NCBI GenBank assembly: GCA_023415145.1
Contig: JAEZLW010000110.1
Location: 1-13,405 of the forward strand
DNA: 13,405 nt
Direction: 5' to 3'
From: Bacillota bacterium
GTDB lineage: Bacteria > Bacillota > Clostridia > Christensenellales > Aristaeellaceae
The notes beneath the pieces are model-generated. The model did not search any database. It was not told the origin of the DNA and saw only the letters and a list, made by a program, of their open reading frames with translations. The position numbers were made by a program, and so were the translations under genes. Shown here one piece after another: positions 6,974 to 13,405 of the stretch (positions within the stretch are counted from its first letter, which is position 1; every line of letters begins with the position of its first letter).

Positions 6974-8260
6974 ATGGCTGCTTACCAGGAGATAAGGCTC
7001 AAAAACGGCTTACAGCTATCCTCCTATCAGCTTCCGCATTTGCATTCCCTGGAGATGGGTGTGTACTTCAAGGGCGGCTCGCTGTATGAAAACAGGAGCA
7101 ACCAGGGCATATCCCACCTATTGGAGCACCTGTGCTTCCGCAACCTGAACGGCATTGGCATGGAGAAGCTGTACCGCCGGCTGGATGCCATGGGAACGGA
7201 ACTGATAGGTACCACCTATCAGGAATCGGTTGTGTTCAATTTGCGGGCAGTACCCCGTTTTTTCGACAGTGCCTTTGATATCATGCTTCGCCTGTTCGCG
7301 CCAGGCAAATGGACGGACGATGAAATTGCCGCCGAAAAGCAGGTGGTGCTCCGCCAGATTGAAAACTGGGACGAGGATTTTTTAAACAGCATGGATTCCA
7401 GGTACTGGAGGACCAATGCGGGTTCCTTTCCCGGCATGGGCACTATGGAAAGTGTTTCGCGTATGTCTTCCGCACTGATCCATCAATGGAAGCGGAAAAT
7501 CTTCCGCCCGTCCAACGCATGCTTTGTGCTGACGGGCAACTTTTCCGACGGCATGCTGGAAAAGGCGGCGATGGTCTTGGAAGAGCTTCCCGACATCGGG
7601 CCTTCCCTCTTTGAGCAGCCCGTCCCCCTTGGTTTTTTGAAGCGGGATGAAAACAGCGACCAGTTGTTCAATGATGAAGATGATCTTTGCAAGGTGCTGA
7701 TCTCCTTTGACATCGGGCCAAACCTTGTTCATCCCGCCTGTGCCAACATGCTCAGCCACATGACGGGAAACGGAATGGGTTCAGCATTGTTTATGGAGCT
7801 TCGCGAAAAGCAGGCGCTGGTGGATGACATCAGTTCCGAGATCATCAGAACAGGCGCTTTCCGCCGTTTTGACATCAATTTTGAAGTCTCTCATGACCGC
7901 TTGACCCACAGCCTGGAGACTGTGTTTTCCATCCTGAATAGGCTGCGTAGCTTTATCAGCCATGAGCAGATGGACCGTACACGCGCCTATTTCACCGACA
8001 ATGAATACATGGCTCTGGACAGGGCCGGCGGCATGAACGAAAAACTGGGCTTTTCCTGGCTGGCTGGCAACAGTGAGGAATACGACGTTGAAACCAGAAT
8101 ACGGCTGCATTCAGACCTAATGGCAGAAGACATACAGGATGCTGCCCAGGCCATCTTCAGGCCGGAAACGTTGTGCTGCTTTATTGAAAAGAATCCAAGA
8201 AAGGTGAAAACCACCGCTCTTCGGGAAACACTGAAAAAATGCAGAGAGCTGCTGCCATAA
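6974..8260 (+). CDS. M16-family zinc peptidase with an atypical third ligand
   Basis: A 428-residue protein with the inverted zinc motif HLLEH (48-52) of pitrilysin/processing-peptidase family M16, embedded in the usual N-terminal context (FKGGSLYE...NQGISHLLEHLCFRN). The family normally has a third zinc ligand, Glu, about 76-77 residues after the second His, in an EKxVVLxEI motif. Here the motif reads EKQVVLRQIENWDED and residue 128 is Gln (codon CAG 7355-7357); Glu130 is two positions away. The second half (about 210-428) fits the non-catalytic M16 C-terminal domain. No signal peptide is seen, so it is probably cytoplasmic. The start is ATG at 6974 after GGGGGAG; a TTG seven codons upstream lacks a site. 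It is 24 bases after dnaA and likely co-transcribed. Weak activity or a changed substrate is possible. Confidence 0.9.
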   Translation: MAAYQEIRLKNGLQLSSYQLPHLHSLEMGVYFKGGSLYENRSNQGISHLLEHLCFRNLNGIGMEKLYRRLDAMGTELIGTTYQESVVFNLRAVPRFFDSAFDIMLRLFAPGKWTDDEIAAEKQVVLRQIENWDEDFLNSMDSRYWRTNAGSFPGMGTMESVSRMSSALIHQWKRKIFRPSNACFVLTGNFSDGMLEKAAMVLEELPDIGPSLFEQPVPLGFLKRDENSDQLFNDEDDLCKVLISFDIGPNLVHPACANMLSHMTGNGMGSALFMELREKQALVDDISSEIIRTGAFRRFDINFEVSHDRLTHSLETVFSILNRLRSFISHEQMDRTRAYFTDNEYMALDRAGGMNEKLGFSWLAGNSEEYDVETRIRLHSDLMAEDIQDAAQAIFRPETLCCFIEKNPRKVKTTALRETLKKCRELLP

Positions 8261-8272
8261 AAAATTCAATTC

Positions 8273-8310
8273 CTTATAAGGTTTTGCTGGAAGGGGTCCG
8301 GGGAGGGCGG
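8273..8310. repeat. Dispersed intergenic repeat, copy B
   Basis: CTTATAAGGTTTT...GGAAGGGGTCCGGGGAGG aligns ungapped with 4573-4610 at about 27 of 37 positions. Its 3' part also forms the left arm of the terminator-like hairpin at 8297. Confidence 0.5.
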
Positions 8311-8342
8311 TATATGCATCGTGTGCTCTCCCCGGATGTTTT
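8297..8342 (+). terminator. Probable terminator of the dnaA-M16 unit
   Basis: TCCGGGGAG (8297-8305) pairs perfectly with CTCCCCGGA (8328-8336) across a 22-base loop, followed by a short T-rich tract (TGTTTT). The long loop and weak T-run lower confidence. Confidence 0.55.
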
Positions 8343-8490
8343 CATGTCATCTCCCTGTTTCCTCAAGGGCCAGGGATTCCCATGTGTTTTGATGAAACAA
8401 ACAGCCTGAACTCATCGTCCTATAAAAGCACAACGGCAAAAACAGCGGTTGATAAAAGCGAAAGGCGCATCCCCTTGCCGGCAGGCAGCA

Positions 8491-8507
8491 GTTCATAAAA
8501 CATGAAC
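8491..8507. promoter_or_regulatory. Inverted repeat upstream of the foldase promoter
   Basis: GTTCAT and ATGAAC flank AAAAC, 35 bases upstream of the -35 element. It has the size and position of an activator site, but the binding protein is unknown. Confidence 0.35.
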
Positions 8508-8541
8508 AGACTGTAACTTTTCAATTTTCCGTGCCTTTTGC

Positions 8542-8570
8542 TTGCAGTGCCGCATGGCCTGTGCCATAAT
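8542..8570 (+). promoter_or_regulatory. Promoter of the exported foldase gene
   Basis: TTGCAG (8542-8547), a 17-base spacer and CATAAT (8565-8570) preceded by TGC (extended -10). Transcription would start near 8577. This rules out an upstream in-frame TTG (8538) as the translation start. Confidence 0.75.
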
Positions 8571-8581
8571 AAATCTAGTAT

Positions 8582-8593
8582 ACCGGCGCCGGT
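8582..8593. repeat. 12-base perfect palindrome in the foldase leader
   Basis: ACCGGCGCCGGT is self-complementary and is followed by a further TGCCGG partial repeat. It lies about 5-16 bases after the predicted transcription start, where an operator or a leader hairpin would act. Confidence 0.5.
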
Positions 8594-8624
8594 GCCGGAC
8601 ACAAAGAAAGGAAAAAGTGATTCC

Positions 8625-10091
8625 ATGAAGAAATCCACCCGTTTTTTTGCGCTCTGCCTGGCGCTGACCATGTGTGCGACACTGGTTATTACCAGCACGC
8701 TGGGTGAAGCAAACCAGCCTGTCGCACAAACCGCGGTTACGGCGGAAACGACCGCAGCGCCCGAGACTACTGCGATACTTCCTACCCCGGCTCCGGATGC
8801 AGCCGTGGCAACAGTGAACGGCGAAACGGTCACATATGCTAAGCTTCAAGAAGCCTACAACAACCTATACTATCAAATTGCCAGCCAGGGTTATGACCTG
8901 ACAGGGCAAGAAGCCACCGTTCAATCCATGGCAATGGATAACTTGATATCGGAAATAATCATCAAACAAAAGGCCGCCGAACTCAATATCGACCAGTTTA
9001 CGGCGGAAGAGGAAGCCGAGATCAATGCCGAAGCCGACACAACCTGGAACGGCTACCTGGAACAGCAAACGGCAACGTATCTGACTTCTGAATCGCCCAC
9101 AGACGAGGAAAAGGCAAGCGCCCGGAAGCAAGCGGAAGATTATTTCGTTCAGATGGGCTACACATCAGAAAAAGCCCTGGGTGAGCTGGTTTCCTACTAT
9201 AAGGATATAAAGATTCAGGAGCGGATGGTTGACCTTTTGACCAAGGATATGCCTGACTATACCGACGAGGAAGTATTGGCAGAGTACCAGACCCGCGTGG
9301 ATACTGACAAGGAAACTTTCGGCAGCGACGTTGGCAGTTATGAGTACATGACCCAGTATTATGGCCAGCAAGCCTGGTACATTCCCGAGGGCATGCGGGG
9401 CATCACCCACATCCTGCTGAAACCCGACAGCACGCTGATGGACAACTACAAGGCCATCCAAGCTCAGTTGGAAGAGCAGATTGACGAAACGGAAGCAGTG
9501 GCCGAGGTCACACCGGAAGCCACCCTTACCCCTGATCCCGCTGCCACCGAGGCACCCGCACCCATGACCCAAGCGGATTTGGAAGCGGCAAGGACAGCCA
9601 TCCTCGATTCCCTCAAGGACGTGACTGATTCAATCTATGCCCGGCTTGCCGCTGGGGAAGATTTTGCTGCCCTGATCGCGGAATTCGGCACAGACCCCGG
9701 CATGACCGCAGAACCCAACAAGACCGATGGATACAGCGTCCATGCCAACTCCATCCTCTTTGATCCCGCTTTTGTCGCCGGCGCCTTTGCCCCTGAAATG
9801 CAAAAAATCGGCGACGTCAGCCAGCCCGTGGTATCCAGCTTTGGTGTGCACATCCTGCGCTATACAAGGGATGTTCCCGGCGGCCCCGTGGCACTTACGG
9901 ATGAACTGAAAGCTTCCCTGAAAGCAGAAATGGACCAGGCCCGCAAAGGAGACGCTCTGCCCAAGGCCATTGAAGAATGGGTTGACGCGGCGGATATCCA
10001 ATATACGGAGCTGGCAGCCAGCGAAGCTCCCGCAGAAGAAGAAACCCAGGAGCCCACGGCATCGCCTGCCCCTGAATCTACCGGAAACTAA
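8625..10091 (+). CDS. Exported parvulin-type peptidyl-prolyl isomerase / foldase (SurA/PrsA-like)
   Basis: A 488-residue secreted protein. Residues 1-27 are a signal peptide (KK, then a hydrophobic stretch to about 24); the Cys at 17 sits in LTMC, a poor lipobox, so it may be a signal anchor or free secreted protein. A Thr/Ala/Pro-rich linker (30-60) precedes the SurA-type N-terminal domain starting VATVNGETVTYAKLQEAY (61-78), mainly helical to about 225. The parvulin rotamase domain runs from ITHILL (260-265, conserved His262) to FGVHILRYT (406-414, His409). It is interrupted by an acidic, Pro/Ala/Thr-rich insertion at roughly 270-317. The C-terminus (465-488) is another Glu/Pro/Ala tail. 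Such proteins assist folding of exported proteins. The start is ATG at 8625, with AAGGA about 12 bases upstream, a loose spacing. It has its own promoter and terminator. Confidence 0.88.
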   Translation: MKKSTRFFALCLALTMCATLVITSTLGEANQPVAQTAVTAETTAAPETTAILPTPAPDAAVATVNGETVTYAKLQEAYNNLYYQIASQGYDLTGQEATVQSMAMDNLISEIIIKQKAAELNIDQFTAEEEAEINAEADTTWNGYLEQQTATYLTSESPTDEEKASARKQAEDYFVQMGYTSEKALGELVSYYKDIKIQERMVDLLTKDMPDYTDEEVLAEYQTRVDTDKETFGSDVGSYEYMTQYYGQQAWYIPEGMRGITHILLKPDSTLMDNYKAIQAQLEEQIDETEAVAEVTPEATLTPDPAATEAPAPMTQADLEAARTAILDSLKDVTDSIYARLAAGEDFAALIAEFGTDPGMTAEPNKTDGYSVHANSILFDPAFVAGAFAPEMQKIGDVSQPVVSSFGVHILRYTRDVPGGPVALTDELKASLKAEMDQARKGDALPKAIEEWVDAADIQYTELAASEAPAEEETQEPTASPAPESTGN

Positions 10092-10107
10092 CTTTTTTAT
10101 CCTATGA

Positions 10108-10155
10108 AAAACAAGCCGCCTGATCCTTGATCACCTGGATCAGGCGGCTTGTTTT
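10108..10155. terminator. Strong bidirectional-type terminator after the foldase gene
   Basis: A 19-bp perfect stem (10108-10126 with 10137-10155) closes a 10-base loop, with A-run and T-run flanks. The T-rich end doubles as the -35 of the next promoter. Confidence 0.9.
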
Positions 10156-10177
10156 CTGTTGTCAGGAATGATACAAT
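10149..10177 (+). promoter_or_regulatory. Promoter of the metal-binding protein gene, overlapping the terminator
   Basis: TTGTTT (10149-10154), a 17-base spacer and TACAAT (10172-10177) preceded by TGA (extended -10). The -35 lies within the descending arm of the upstream terminator. Start is near 10184. No Zur-type operator is evident. Confidence 0.7.
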
Positions 10178-10210
10178 GGGCACGCATCAAAGAAAACAAG
10201 GAGTAGGATC

Positions 10211-11131
10211 ATGAAAAAAATTTTGCTGGCCGCTGTCTTGGCGGCACTGCTGTTTGCATATTCCACAGCCCTTTCTCAGGAAAGAGTTGTGGTAACGTCC
10301 TTTTATCCCATCTATATCCTGACCAGGAACTTGACAGTGGGTATCGATGATATAAGTGTTCAGAACCTGGCCGCGCCGGATACCGGCTGCCTGCATGACT
10401 ATCAACTGCTCACCGGGGATATGCGAACCCTGGCCAGCGCACAGGTGTTTTTGATCAACGGCGCGGGGATGGAAAGCTATCTTGACGCGGTGACGGCCCA
10501 ATTCAAAAACCTTCAGGTAGTGGACGCCTCAACAGGGATCCCGCTGCTTGACACCATGGGTGAAAATGAACACAGTCATGAAGAAGGCGAGGACGGCCAC
10601 GATCACGAGGACAATGCCCATATCTGGCTGGATGTAGAAAACGCAAAGGCCATGGTGGAAAACCTGCGGGACGGGCTCATAAACGCATTCCCACAGGATA
10701 AGGACAACTTTGCGCTGAACGCACAGGCGTATCTTGAGCGGCTGAATGCGCTGAACGAGGAACTGACAGCAGGCCTTGCCAATCTCCCCAACAAAGAGAT
10801 CATTACCTTTCATGAGGCGTTTCCCTACTTTGCCAAGGCCTATGGCCTGCACGTGGCCGCTGTGGTGTACAGGGAACCGGGGGAGGCGCTGAGCCCGGCC
10901 CAACTGGCCGATTTGGTGAGTTTGGTGCAGGCCCTCGGCACACCCCCTCTGTTTACCGAGCCGCAGTACCCCGACCTGGCGGCCAGAACGCTGGCGGCGG
11001 AAACAGGCGCAAAGGTATACGAGCTGAACCCCATGGTCACCGGCCCCATGGATGAAGGTGCGCTTTACGCCTACGAGGACGGCATGCGAAAAAACATGCA
11101 GGTGCTCATACAAGCGCTGGGGGGCATGTGA
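10211..11131 (+). CDS. ZnuA/AdcA-type zinc (or manganese) ABC transporter substrate-binding protein
   Basis: A 306-residue exported protein of the cluster A-I metal-binding family, which captures Zn2+ or Mn2+ for an ABC importer. The mature part begins RVVVTSFYPIYILTRNL. Three His ligands fall where expected: His62 (CLHDYQLL), His137 (AHIWLD) and His201 (TFHEAFPYF). Asp281 or Glu282 is a possible fourth. Between the first two is the His/Asp/Glu-rich loop HSHEEGEDGHDHEDN (121-135) typical of zinc-specific members; three His favour zinc over manganese. The signal peptide (1-22) has no lipobox Cys, unlike most Gram-positive homologues. The start is ATG at 10211 after AAGGAGTAGGATC. No ATPase or permease gene lies nearby, so it probably serves a transporter encoded elsewhere. 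The stop overlaps the next gene's start by one base. Confidence 0.92.
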   Translation: MKKILLAAVLAALLFAYSTALSQERVVVTSFYPIYILTRNLTVGIDDISVQNLAAPDTGCLHDYQLLTGDMRTLASAQVFLINGAGMESYLDAVTAQFKNLQVVDASTGIPLLDTMGENEHSHEEGEDGHDHEDNAHIWLDVENAKAMVENLRDGLINAFPQDKDNFALNAQAYLERLNALNEELTAGLANLPNKEIITFHEAFPYFAKAYGLHVAAVVYREPGEALSPAQLADLVSLVQALGTPPLFTEPQYPDLAARTLAAETGAKVYELNPMVTGPMDEGALYAYEDGMRKNMQVLIQALGGM

Positions 11132-11745
11132 TGCGGCGGTTGTTGTATGGCACTGGCAATCCGGCAAAACTCCGTGCCATGCGGGATTGGCTTTCTGCTC
11201 TGCCCATATTGGTCGACGGGTTGGATGATTCCGCACCTCCCGTTCCGGAGGATGGCAAGTCGGTGCTGGAAAACGCCCGGATAAAAGCCAAGGCTTACTT
11301 TCAAGCATATAAAAGGCCCGTTTTTTCTTGTGATTCGGGGCTTCTGTTATCCTGCGTTCCGGAGGACAAAAATCCGGGCATCCATGCCAGAAGGCCGGCT
11401 GGAACACCGCTTTCCGACGAGGAGATGCTGACCTATTATGCCGGCCTGGTTAGGGAATATGGGCGGGACGGTTACCTGCCGGCCCGGTATCAAAACACCA
11501 TTTGCCTGATCCTGGAGGATGGCAGCTATTTGGAATATGACGGGGAGGATATTTGTTCCGGCACATTTTTGCTGGCGGACAAGCCCCATTCCATTCGCAC
11601 CCCCGGCTGGCCGCTGGATTCATTGGCGGTGTCGGCACATACGGGGGAATATTGGTTTGACATGACACCGGAGGCTCGAACCAAAAGCCACCGTGACATT
11701 CGTCCCGGCTTTGTTCAATTCTTTCGCCAAGCGCTGAAGCTTTGA
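11131..11745 (+). CDS. Ham1/RdgB-like non-canonical purine NTP pyrophosphatase, divergent
   Basis: A 204-residue protein with the Ham1 pattern: GTGNPAKLRAM (7-17) for the SxNxxK triphosphate loop, SVLENARIKAKAYF, then the catalytic-Asp motif as FSCDSGLLL, PGIHARR for the PGxxSAR substrate loop, and SHRDIRP near the end. The family hydrolyses ITP, dITP and XTP to the monophosphate, keeping deaminated purines out of nucleic acid. Several segments depart from RdgB: DSGLLLSCVPEDKN replaces the usual DSGLxVDAL, and GWPLDSLAV stands where GFGYDPIF is normal. The substrate may therefore differ. The start is ATG 11131, whose A is the last base of the upstream TGA, with GGGGGG just before it, implying translational coupling; GTG 11128 is possible. 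Link to metal uptake is unexplained. Confidence 0.82.
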   Translation: MRRLLYGTGNPAKLRAMRDWLSALPILVDGLDDSAPPVPEDGKSVLENARIKAKAYFQAYKRPVFSCDSGLLLSCVPEDKNPGIHARRPAGTPLSDEEMLTYYAGLVREYGRDGYLPARYQNTICLILEDGSYLEYDGEDICSGTFLLADKPHSIRTPGWPLDSLAVSAHTGEYWFDMTPEARTKSHRDIRPGFVQFFRQALKL

Positions 11746-11781
11746 GGCAATCTTAACCTATGTGAAAGAGGCGTGGGCATT

Positions 11782-12492
11782 ATGAAGGTTTTCACCATCT
11801 ATGGCAATACCCGCCAGGGCAGCACCTATCACGCAGCGCAGCTTGTTATGGACGGGCTGAAAAAGCACGGCGAGGTTATATGCAGGGAATTTTTCCTGCC
11901 CCGAGATCTGCCCCATTTTTGCCATGGCTGCTTTTCTTGCTTCTTAAAAGGCGAGCAGGCCTGCCCGCACGCGCAGTTCGTAGCCCCAATCGTAGAAGCC
12001 ATGGAGGAAGCGGATGTTGTCCTCCTGGCATCGCCGGCTTATGGACTGGATGTAAGCGGGGCTATGAAGGCGTTTATCGATCACCTGTGCTTTATGTGGA
12101 TGAGCCATAGGCCCAACCCCGCCATGCTGAACAAAGTGGGTTTAAGCATTGTCACCACGGCGGGCGTCGGGCTTCGCCACAGCACCAAAACGCTTCAAAA
12201 CTCCTTGAGATTCTGGGGTGTCAAGCGCATCTTTTCCTTCAAGAAAGCCGTTGCCGCATCCAAATGGAGCGAGGTATCGGAGAAGAAGCGGAAGCAAATG
12301 ACGAAAAAAGCCGACGCCCTGGCGGAAAAGATTGCAAAAGCCGTGTCCCATATCCACCGCCTGCCGCCACCGCTTTTGAGAAGCATCATGTTTTGGATGA
12401 TGTCCGGTATGATGAAAAAGAACACCTGGAGCCAGGTAGACCGGGCGCATTGGGTGAAACAGGGTTGGGTGAAGGAAAATCATCAGGCATGA
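11782..12492 (+). CDS. Flavodoxin-fold NAD(P)H-dependent FMN reductase-like protein
   Basis: A 236-residue protein beginning MKVFTIYGNTRQGSTYHAAQ; GNTRQGST (8-15) is the FMN-phosphate loop of the NADPH-dependent FMN reductase / multimeric flavodoxin family. CHGCFSCFLKGEQACPH (about 47-63) supplies the cysteines common in iron-sulfur flavoprotein-like members, although no cluster can be assigned with certainty. ADVVLLASPAYGLDVSGAMKAFIDH is the conserved flavin-ring loop. The last 50 residues add a basic and Met/Trp-rich segment (RSIMFWMMSGMMKK) that could touch the membrane. The start is ATG 11782 with AGAGG upstream; a GTG three codons earlier has its ribosome binding site too close. It follows the Ham1-like gene by 36 bases without a promoter, so it is probably in the same unit. 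Substrate unknown. Confidence 0.85.
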   Translation: MKVFTIYGNTRQGSTYHAAQLVMDGLKKHGEVICREFFLPRDLPHFCHGCFSCFLKGEQACPHAQFVAPIVEAMEEADVVLLASPAYGLDVSGAMKAFIDHLCFMWMSHRPNPAMLNKVGLSIVTTAGVGLRHSTKTLQNSLRFWGVKRIFSFKKAVAASKWSEVSEKKRKQMTKKADALAEKIAKAVSHIHRLPPPLLRSIMFWMMSGMMKKNTWSQVDRAHWVKQGWVKENHQA

Positions 12493-12501
12493 TTCTTTGA
12501 A

Positions 12502-12537
12502 AAACAGGCGGCGTGGATTGCTCCACGCCGCCTGTTT
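12502..12537. terminator. Bidirectional terminator between convergent genes
   Basis: A 16-bp perfect stem (12502-12517 with 12522-12537) with TTGC loop, T-rich on its plus-strand 3' side and A-rich on the other. It serves the flavoprotein unit from the left and the FMN-binding protein gene from the right. Confidence 0.92.
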
Positions 12538-12553
12538 GTTCAATCGAAATCTG

Positions 12554-13405
12554 TTATTGCCCAACAGTCAGCGCGGGCTGACGGTTGGCATAGGCTTCCT
12601 CAACGGCTTCCAGAATGAAACCGTGGGCGTCGGACAAGCTCATGGTCGCCTGGGAGGTCACATCGGCCAGCATGGCCTTGTCTTCCTCGCTCATGGCAGC
12701 CAGCGCCTTGACATCGTCTTCATTCTCGGAGGTGAGCTTGATGGGCCGGCCGTTGCGGGTGGAGGTATACTTGCCGAACCAATCGCGAACTTCCTGCACA
12801 GTCCAGCCTACAAACATCGCTTCATAAGCGTCCATTTGCTTGTACCATTCATTTTGAGGATTCATGTGGTAGGTGTCGCCGCGCTCCCGCTTGGAGAGCC
12901 AGCCATTGATCTCGGCGGCTACGGTTTCTTCGGTGTTTTCGGAAACGCCAGTCACGGCCTCTTTTTCATGATCGAACACGTTGTAGCCTTCCTTGCCCGG
13001 CCAGCCGGAGAAGTGGGGCATGCTTTCGCCGTCATAGTTGGGGGTGCTGACTTCGTAGATGTCCACTGTCATGTTCAGGATGCGGCCTTCTTCGTCAAAG
13101 AGCACGGAAGCCATGGTGACGTTGAAGGAGTAAACCTGGGTCTCTGTGGGATCCTTGCCGGGGCCCTTGCGGAAGTTGGGCACAGAGCCAAAGCCAAGGT
13201 ACACGGTGCCGGAGCCCACTGCGGTGGGTTCTGCGGCAACGGTTTCTTCTTCCGCCATGGGCAGCGTTACGGTGGCGCCAGCCTGACCCAAGGCATTGGC
13301 AACAGCGGTGAGGATGCCCAAAGAGGAGTACGTGGCGCCGGACTGCACATCAACGCCGGTGACGGTGTTGGCAGCGACGATTGCAGGAATCACGCTGTCC
13401 ACAGC
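12554..13405 (-). CDS. Exported-type FMN-binding domain protein (partial, N-terminus off right edge)
   Basis: Only the C-terminal 283 residues are in the window. Residues 18-38 of the fragment (VDVQSGATYSSLGILTAVANA) are the end of an FMN_bind domain. In the Dxx-SGAT-xS motif Thr25 is the position where ApbE-type transferases attach FMN covalently through phosphate. A short Ala/Glu/Pro-rich linker (about 45-62) leads to a second domain, VYLGFGSVPNFRKG...FDEEGRILNMTVDIYEV, which resembles an FMN_bind-like sheet but lacks SGAT. An acidic helical C-terminal part with no sorting motif follows. Related proteins act outside the membrane in electron transfer; export cannot be checked because the N-terminus is missing. 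It converges on the flavodoxin-fold reductase gene across a shared terminator. No internal start is chosen; the frame is open to the edge. Confidence 0.85.
   Translation of the reverse strand, partial: AVDSVIPAIVAANTVTGVDVQSGATYSSLGILTAVANALGQAGATVTLPMAEEETVAAEPTAVGSGTVYLGFGSVPNFRKGPGKDPTETQVYSFNVTMASVLFDEEGRILNMTVDIYEVSTPNYDGESMPHFSGWPGKEGYNVFDHEKEAVTGVSENTEETVAAEINGWLSKRERGDTYHMNPQNEWYKQMDAYEAMFVGWTVQEVRDWFGKYTSTRNGRPIKLTSENEDDVKALAAMSEEDKAMLADVTSQATMSLSDAHGFILEAVEEAYANRQPALTVGQ

Larger units (their letters stand above)
8261..8624. other. Intergenic region between the M16 peptidase and foldase genes
   Basis: No gene is seen in these 364 bases. They hold the second copy of a dispersed repeat (8273-8310), a terminator-like hairpin (8297-8336), an inverted repeat GTTCAT-AAAAC-ATGAAC (8491-8507), a promoter (8542-8570) and a 12-base palindrome (8582-8593). 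Between about 8340 and 8490 I see nothing beyond a short 6-bp hairpin (8352-8376). Confidence 0.6.

Noticed and set aside
8538..8624. TTG start giving the foldase 29 extra residues
   Set aside because: The predicted -35 and -10 lie inside this extension, and ATG 8625 begins a proper signal peptide.
10529..11407. A 292-codon minus-strand frame
   Set aside because: It is antisense to the metal-binding protein and Ham1-like genes, which have strong family motifs; its composition is that of a shadow frame.

Overview
The window looks like the chromosomal replication-origin region of a Gram-positive anaerobe of the Bacillota (Clostridia sensu lato). The evidence is a complete DnaA gene behind a DnaA-box-bearing intergenic region, purine-rich ribosome binding sites, sigma-A type promoters with 17-base spacers, and Clostridia-style integrase and FMN-binding proteins. 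Base composition is moderate, roughly half GC by eye. The order or family cannot be fixed from the sequence alone.

Bases 1-4427 are the end of an integrated element lying against the 3' end of a tRNA-Thr(GGT) gene. It carries, leftward, a CHC2 zinc-finger/Toprim/DUF3987 primase-like protein (running off the left edge) and a small AlpA/excisionase-type helix-turn-helix protein. Rightward, from an operator-rich divergent promoter region, it carries a 317-residue protein with a C-terminal CxxC...CxxC zinc ribbon and an overlapping tyrosine integrase. The integrase is split by a frameshift near 3180-3190, after its N-terminal DNA-binding domain, while its catalytic residues are intact. A strong terminator, a cluster of GGGGTA repeats and the tRNA follow. 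The set (integrase, excisionase-like protein, primase) resembles a phage satellite or other small integrative element.

Bases 4428-5165 are host DNA on the minus strand: tRNA-Thr with a good promoter, then an unrecognised 170-residue gene. Bases 5166-5623 are the probable oriC, with one perfect and two near-perfect DnaA boxes, several short hairpins and an AT-rich stretch overlapping the dnaA promoter. Genes point away from it on both sides. dnaA is followed 24 bases later not by dnaN but by an M16 peptidase gene, which has the HxxEH motif but a Gln where the third zinc ligand is expected.

From 8625 to 12492 the plus strand encodes envelope and housekeeping functions: an exported parvulin-type foldase with a Pro/Ala/Thr/Glu-rich insertion in its catalytic domain; a ZnuA/AdcA-type metal-binding protein without transporter partners; a divergent Ham1/RdgB-type nucleotide pyrophosphatase coupled to it by a 1-base stop/start overlap; and a flavodoxin-fold NAD(P)H-dependent reductase. 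A bidirectional terminator separates these from a convergent, right-truncated gene for an exported FMN-binding (covalently flavinylated type) protein. Terminators at 4241, 8297, 10108 and 12502 divide the window into transcription units: int; dnaA-M16; foldase; metal-binding protein-Ham1-flavoprotein; FMN-binding protein.
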